64,000 nt of DNA from Sphingobacterium sp. GVS05A (GTDB taxonomy: Bacteria; Bacteroidota; Bacteroidia; Sphingobacteriales; Sphingobacteriaceae), in NCBI RefSeq assembly GCF_019969845.1, contig NZ_JAHXYR010000006.1, positions 372,001 through 436,000 on the forward strand. The letters are read 5' to 3'. Below the pieces are notes generated by a model that was not told where the DNA came from, did no database searches, and worked only from the letters and a program-made list of their open reading frames with translations. A program made the position numbers and the translations under genes. Below, piece by piece: positions 60,271 through 64,000 of this stretch (positions within the stretch are counted from its first letter, which is position 1; the number at the start of each line of letters is the position of its first letter).

Positions 60271-60663
60271 ATGGATGCTATTAAATTAAATGAAGAGTTT
60301 GGAGACTTTTTCGCTTACAATCTAAGTATGAATTTTCAAAACAAAGTCACGGAAATATATTACGGTGAGTATATAACAGAAACCTCGGTTCCAATTAAGA
60401 AAATGATTTTTGAAAATGTTGTTTGGCAAGAGTTTTCGGAGTTTGATTTTGTTAATATTTTCAATGTAATAGAAGTCGAAAATAGCTTTGAAGTGTTTTT
60501 CAATAGCCATTTGTGCTATTTTAATAGCATGAAAAATTATATTGCTGAGGATAAAATGAATGCGATGAAAATGCCAGGCTTGTTCTATTACACCTTTCGT
60601 CAAACGAGCGGTTTCAACTGCTTCATAATTACCAAGACAGCATTGAGAATTGAATTTTTATAA
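60271..60663 (+). CDS. Hypothetical protein in immunity-like gene cluster
   Basis: 130 residues, MDAIKLNEEFGDFFAYNLSM at the start and ENVVWQEFSEFDFVNIFNVI in the middle. Phe- and Glu-rich, no signal peptide, no family recognised. It starts 5 bases after the previous gene's stop and is the last of the cluster. Downstream is a relic region with the second palindrome copy. Confidence 0.55.
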   Translation: MDAIKLNEEFGDFFAYNLSMNFQNKVTEIYYGEYITETSVPIKKMIFENVVWQEFSEFDFVNIFNVIEVENSFEVFFNSHLCYFNSMKNYIAEDKMNAMKMPGLFYYTFRQTSGFNCFIITKTALRIEFL

Positions 60664-61344
60664 TGCTATTATCCCAGAATATGGATAATAAAATTCTTGT
60701 CACCCTCAATATCTAAATTCTGGTATTTCTAAACCCTTCGAATTTGACGGGTTTAAAATTGGGGCAGTACAGAGAAAATACATTCATTCCTCATCTGCGC
60801 ATAGGACATACGTCGACTCACATTAAGACAAATAGAAGATTTATGGGGCAGTCTGGATGAACCTCTCAGTAGGCAAAAAGTTTCGCAAGCAAATAGATCG
60901 TATGAACGCCGTTCAAATTGGAAAAACACCATGATTCTTCATGGCAAAGCATAATATTAAGTTGTAATTATTTAAAAAAATAGATCCTAATAATGATAAA
61001 GCGTTATGAAAATAGTAAATAATTTTCATATAAACAATCGTATTTGTTTTGTATTTATTAAGTAGTTAAAAATATTTTTAGTGAAAAGTTTTTTGTTTGA
61101 ATAATTGTTCTTTTTTGCGTTTTGTAAGTTTTGTGTTTCAAGAAACATTATTTTTTTTATAAAACTATTTTTATTTGCTATTGTTAGTTACTATATTATA
61201 TCTATTAATTGCTATTATATCAGGTGTTTAGTCTATGTTGTCTGTTGTTGTATATTTCCGATGGAAGATGGTGATTGATGGAGTGTTCTCATGAAGGTGT
61301 AGAAATTTAACTTTTTTGTTATAAACTTTTATTATTGTGATTTT
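60664..61344. other. Relic region and upstream copy of kinase 2
   Basis: 681 bases. It holds the diverged palindrome (60727-60770) and a short open frame (about 60805-60955, ending GKA then TAA) that looks like decayed coding DNA. A further AT-rich stretch follows. From about 61140 the sequence duplicates 53636-53834. Confidence 0.5.
60727..60770. repeat. Diverged palindrome (copy B)
   Basis: TTCTAAACCCTTCGAA followed by TTTGACGGGTTTAAAA. About 36 of 44 positions match copy A at 29454-29497, including the flank after the palindrome. The inner palindrome is imperfect here. Confidence 0.5.
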
Positions 61345-64000
61345 ATGGATGCAAAATCACTGACAAAAAATGAGTCGCAACGGATTCAGGCACTGCACGC
61401 GTATGAAATTCTGGACACCGCTGCGGAATCAGAGTTCGATCGTATCACTGAGATTGCCTCACGCGTTTGTGATATGCCTATCTCTTTAATTTCATTGATA
61501 GACAAAGAAAGGCAATGGTTTAAATCACGTGTTGGATTCGACGTGGAAGAGACACCACGCGACTTATCTTTTTGCCAATATACATTGACAGAAGATCAGC
61601 TATTGGAGGTTCGGGACGCTGCTCAAGATGACCGGTTTAAATCCAATACGCTCGTAACGGCGGATCCTCATATCCGGTACTACGCTGGATTACCCTTGGT
61701 TGATGCCAATGGATTTGCTTTGGGTGCGTTATGCGTTATTGACAGGGTACCCAGGCAACTTGACGAAAACCAAAAACAAATATTCTCCCTGCTACGGGAT
61801 GAAGTGGTGGCGCTGATTGTCAATCGAAAAGAGAAGGAGAAATATAAAGAAAGTGAGCAGAAGCTGAAAGCATTTTTTGATCACTCACAGAGCCTCATGT
61901 GCACCCATGATCTGGAGGGCAATTTTATTACGGTAAATGAGGCTGGAGCCAGACTATTAAGCTATGAAAAAGAGGAAATAGAAAAGCTTTCTCTTTTTGA
62001 TATTGTGCCAAAGGAAGGCCATTCAAATCTTAAAAGCTACCTCGCTGAAATCATTAAAAAAGGAGTTGTCAAAGGCGAAATGCGCACGGTAACACGTGCT
62101 GGTGGTATACGTATTTGGATGTTTAATAATATCCTCCAGGCTAACGGAAATAAGAAGGCATATGTAATTGGTAATGCGGTTGATATCACCGAGCAGCATT
62201 ATTTGGAGAAGGATTTAAAACATACCCAAGCAATGTTGACAAGGACCGGAAGGGTTGCACGGGTCGGTGGCTGGGAGTACAATCTGAAAGATGAAAAAAT
62301 TATCTGGTCCGAGATCACCAAAGAGATTCATGAAGTAGCACAGGATTATGAGCCTGATCTTACAAGCTCGCTTAATTTTTACAAGGAAGGACTGCACCGG
62401 AATAAAATTCAGCAGGCCATTGAGCAAGCTATTTCCACGGGAGAACCCTGGGATCTTGAACTGGAAATTATCACTTTTAAAGGGCATCCACTTTGGATAC
62501 GCGCATTGGGCAATGCCGATTTTGAAAACGGCGTCTGTGTACGACTTTATGGTACCTTTCAGGATATTGACAGACGTAAAAGAATGGAAGAGGAGTCGTC
62601 AAATTCAAAAAAACTATTTGAGGATATTCTCGAGGCTACTTCCGCAGTTGCCATTATCGCCACGGATGTGGAAGGTACAATAACATTGTTTAATAAAGGC
62701 GCCGAAAACCTATTGGGGTATGCCAGTGAAGAAATAATCGGTAAATTAAATCCGGTACATTTTCATTTGCAGAGCGAGATAGATTTGAGGGAACGTCAGC
62801 TAACCATCGAACTGGGATATCCCGTCAAGGGATTCAGCATTTTTGTGGAAAAAGCTGAACTTGACGGTTCGGAGCAACGTGAATGGACTTACATCCGCAA
62901 AGACGGCTCACAATTGTTCGTTTCTTTAGCCGTGACCATGATCAGAAACGTCGAGGACAAAGTCATCGGATATCTTGGTGTAGCTACAGATATTAGCAAA
63001 ATAATTCAACAGCACAAAGAACTCGAACGAGCAAAAGGACTTGCTGAGCAGGCAAGTATGGCAAAGTCCGAGTTTTTGGCCAATATGAGCCACGAAATAC
63101 GCACTCCCCTTAATGGTATAGTAGGCTTTACCGATTTATTGACCAGAACCAGTTTGAATGCTACACAGCGCGAGTATTTAGGGATGGTCGAGCAATCAAC
63201 CACTTTATTGTTAGGCATTATCAATGATATTCTGGATTTCTCGAAAATTGAAGCCGGTAAAATGGAACTGGAAATTGAGCAAACGGATCTCAACGAACTT
63301 ATCATGCAGCTGAACAAACTTTTTAATGTTCAGATCACAGGCAAAGGCCTGGAATTCCATTTAGATATCGCGCCCGAGGTACCAAGTTATATTTGGACAG
63401 ACGCACTTCGTATCAAACAAGTGTTGATGAATCTAATGAGCAATGCAATCAAATTTACTGCGAAAGGAAAAATTATATTTCAGATTTCAGTCCTGTCACG
63501 GGAGGCCGAAACTGCTGTTCTGCGTTTCAGTGTTCAGGATACCGGGATAGGCATAAAAGAAGATAAGCAGACAAAAATCTTTGAAGCCTTTTCGCAGGAG
63601 GATACTTCAATGACCAAACGTTATGGCGGCACAGGTCTAGGGCTTACGATATCCAATCGCCTGCTAAAAATGATGGGGAGTGAACTGAAGTTGGAAAGTA
63701 AAGTTGCTGTTGGAAGCCATTTCTTTTTTGACCTCGACTTACGTTCTATTTGGGAAATAGAAGAATGGAAAGATCTTGCAAATATTGACACTGTTCTTGT
63801 CGTTGCCGATGATGAAAGTGAGCGTGAAAGGTTGGTTCAGCTATTGAATAAAAAGAATATCGGTGCGCTACATGCAAAGAATGGGTTCGAAGTCTTGCAG
63901 CTCTTGATGCGCGGCAGTCGCTTTGGAGCAATCCTTATGATGAACGACTTGCCTATTATGAATGGAATAGACACCATAAAGAAGATTCGGGAAAAGGTTT
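61140..64000 (+). repeat. Direct repeat unit 2 (upstream region plus kinase)
   Basis: Counterpart of 53636-56490 in the same orientation. It includes about 200 bases of upstream sequence, so the promoter was probably duplicated with the gene. Truncated by the window end. Confidence 0.9.
61345..64000 (+). CDS. Hybrid histidine kinase, second copy, 3' end outside window
   Basis: 885 codons are visible from the ATG at 61345. The domain plan is that of the first copy: GAF, three PAS, HisKA (SHEIRTPLNGIVG), HATPase_c (NLMSNAIKFT, DTGIGI, GGTGLGL) and the start of the receiver. Collinearity with copy 1 has no net indel. Amino-acid changes are scattered over the GAF and PAS domains, for example KSLTKNES for KSPTKNES, and SYEKEE for GYEKME, suggesting some divergence in sensing. 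The receiver again has ILMMNDLPIMNG, Met in place of the phosphoacceptor Asp. The stop codon lies beyond the window. Confidence 0.9.
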   Translation, partial: MDAKSLTKNESQRIQALHAYEILDTAAESEFDRITEIASRVCDMPISLISLIDKERQWFKSRVGFDVEETPRDLSFCQYTLTEDQLLEVRDAAQDDRFKSNTLVTADPHIRYYAGLPLVDANGFALGALCVIDRVPRQLDENQKQIFSLLRDEVVALIVNRKEKEKYKESEQKLKAFFDHSQSLMCTHDLEGNFITVNEAGARLLSYEKEEIEKLSLFDIVPKEGHSNLKSYLAEIIKKGVVKGEMRTVTRAGGIRIWMFNNILQANGNKKAYVIGNAVDITEQHYLEKDLKHTQAMLTRTGRVARVGGWEYNLKDEKIIWSEITKEIHEVAQDYEPDLTSSLNFYKEGLHRNKIQQAIEQAISTGEPWDLELEIITFKGHPLWIRALGNADFENGVCVRLYGTFQDIDRRKRMEEESSNSKKLFEDILEATSAVAIIATDVEGTITLFNKGAENLLGYASEEIIGKLNPVHFHLQSEIDLRERQLTIELGYPVKGFSIFVEKAELDGSEQREWTYIRKDGSQLFVSLAVTMIRNVEDKVIGYLGVATDISKIIQQHKELERAKGLAEQASMAKSEFLANMSHEIRTPLNGIVGFTDLLTRTSLNATQREYLGMVEQSTTLLLGIINDILDFSKIEAGKMELEIEQTDLNELIMQLNKLFNVQITGKGLEFHLDIAPEVPSYIWTDALRIKQVLMNLMSNAIKFTAKGKIIFQISVLSREAETAVLRFSVQDTGIGIKEDKQTKIFEAFSQEDTSMTKRYGGTGLGLTISNRLLKMMGSELKLESKVAVGSHFFFDLDLRSIWEIEEWKDLANIDTVLVVADDESERERLVQLLNKKNIGALHAKNGFEVLQLLMRGSRFGAILMMNDLPIMNGIDTIKKIREKV

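Noticed and set aside
60805..60955. Open stretch reading LTLRQIEDLWGSLDEPLSRQ onward to GKA and stop
   Set aside because: No start codon in context and no family; it may be decayed coding DNA but is too short to name.
1..64000. CRISPR arrays, rRNA, tRNA, intact transposons or prophage
   Set aside because: None was recognised on either strand; no direct-repeat/spacer pattern, integrase or structural phage gene is seen.

Overview
The window looks like a chromosomal segment of a Bacteroidota bacterium of the Sphingobacteriaceae, most likely Sphingobacterium. This rests on several signs: an AT-rich genome, SusC/SusD and FecI/FecR-type loci, zeaxanthin-type carotenoid genes, Bacteroidota-style SdhC, and C-terminal DUF4974-type FecR proteins. 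No tRNA, rRNA, CRISPR array, intact transposase or phage module was seen.

Layout. (1) 0-4 kb: the 3' part of a 5-hydroxyisourate hydrolase gene, then a tight carotenoid operon crtI-crtB-crtZ-lycopene cyclase, enough to take GGPP to zeaxanthin. (2) 4.2-7.5 kb: a CarboxypepD_reg/TonB-dependent receptor and a convergent AraC regulator whose stop codons overlap. (3) 8-14.7 kb: a five-gene operon of receiver protein, membrane-anchored HEAT protein, processive GT2 synthase, TPR plus YaiO-type outer-membrane barrel, and DUF4838 secreted protein. It has the parts list of an exopolysaccharide synthase/export machine (compare pgaABCD or yaiO/yaiP) but with unfamiliar subunits. I consider it the best candidate for an undescribed system here. 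(4) 15-20 kb: proline dehydrogenase, a decayed DUF6273 gene, and a zinc-homeostasis-like island of folE plus COG0523 GTPase, divergent from a small protein plus a ZigA-type COG0523 GTPase. (5) 20-31 kb: TetA-like MFS pump, AraC regulator, NmrA-like reductase with a pair of operator-like repeats, an orphan SdhC, a triple-GAF sigma-54 activator, a bestrophin, NIPSNAP, DUF2147 and Crp/Fnr genes. Among them lie relics and a 32-bp perfect palindrome.

(6) 31-39.8 kb: ECF sigma divergent from FecR-SusC(STN)-SusD-TlpA, a sigma/anti-sigma controlled nutrient uptake locus. (7) 39.8-49.5 kb, minus strand: a second ECF sigma-FecR-STN TonB receptor locus. It has no SusD but three consecutive surface lipoproteins, and is preceded by a 54-codon leader-like peptide gene (MEKK...GIAAGS...). 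(8) 49.8-53.4 kb: a truncated thioredoxin-like relic and an M16 peptidase. (9) 53.6-64 kb: two closely similar, directly repeated hybrid histidine kinases of the GAF-PAS3-HisKA-HATPase-pseudo-receiver type, 7.5 kb apart. They flank small housekeeping-like genes and a run of four small acidic orphan genes that resembles an immunity-gene island. The second kinase runs off the window.

How they work together: the carotenoid genes form one pathway. Genes of region 3 are probably co-transcribed and make one envelope machine. Regions 6 and 7 are two independent cell-surface-signalling uptake systems, where the receptor's STN domain talks to FecR and the sigma factor. The kinases, the sigma-54 activator and the AraC/Crp proteins supply dense environmental regulation. 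All functions are inferred from sequence reading alone; no database search was run.
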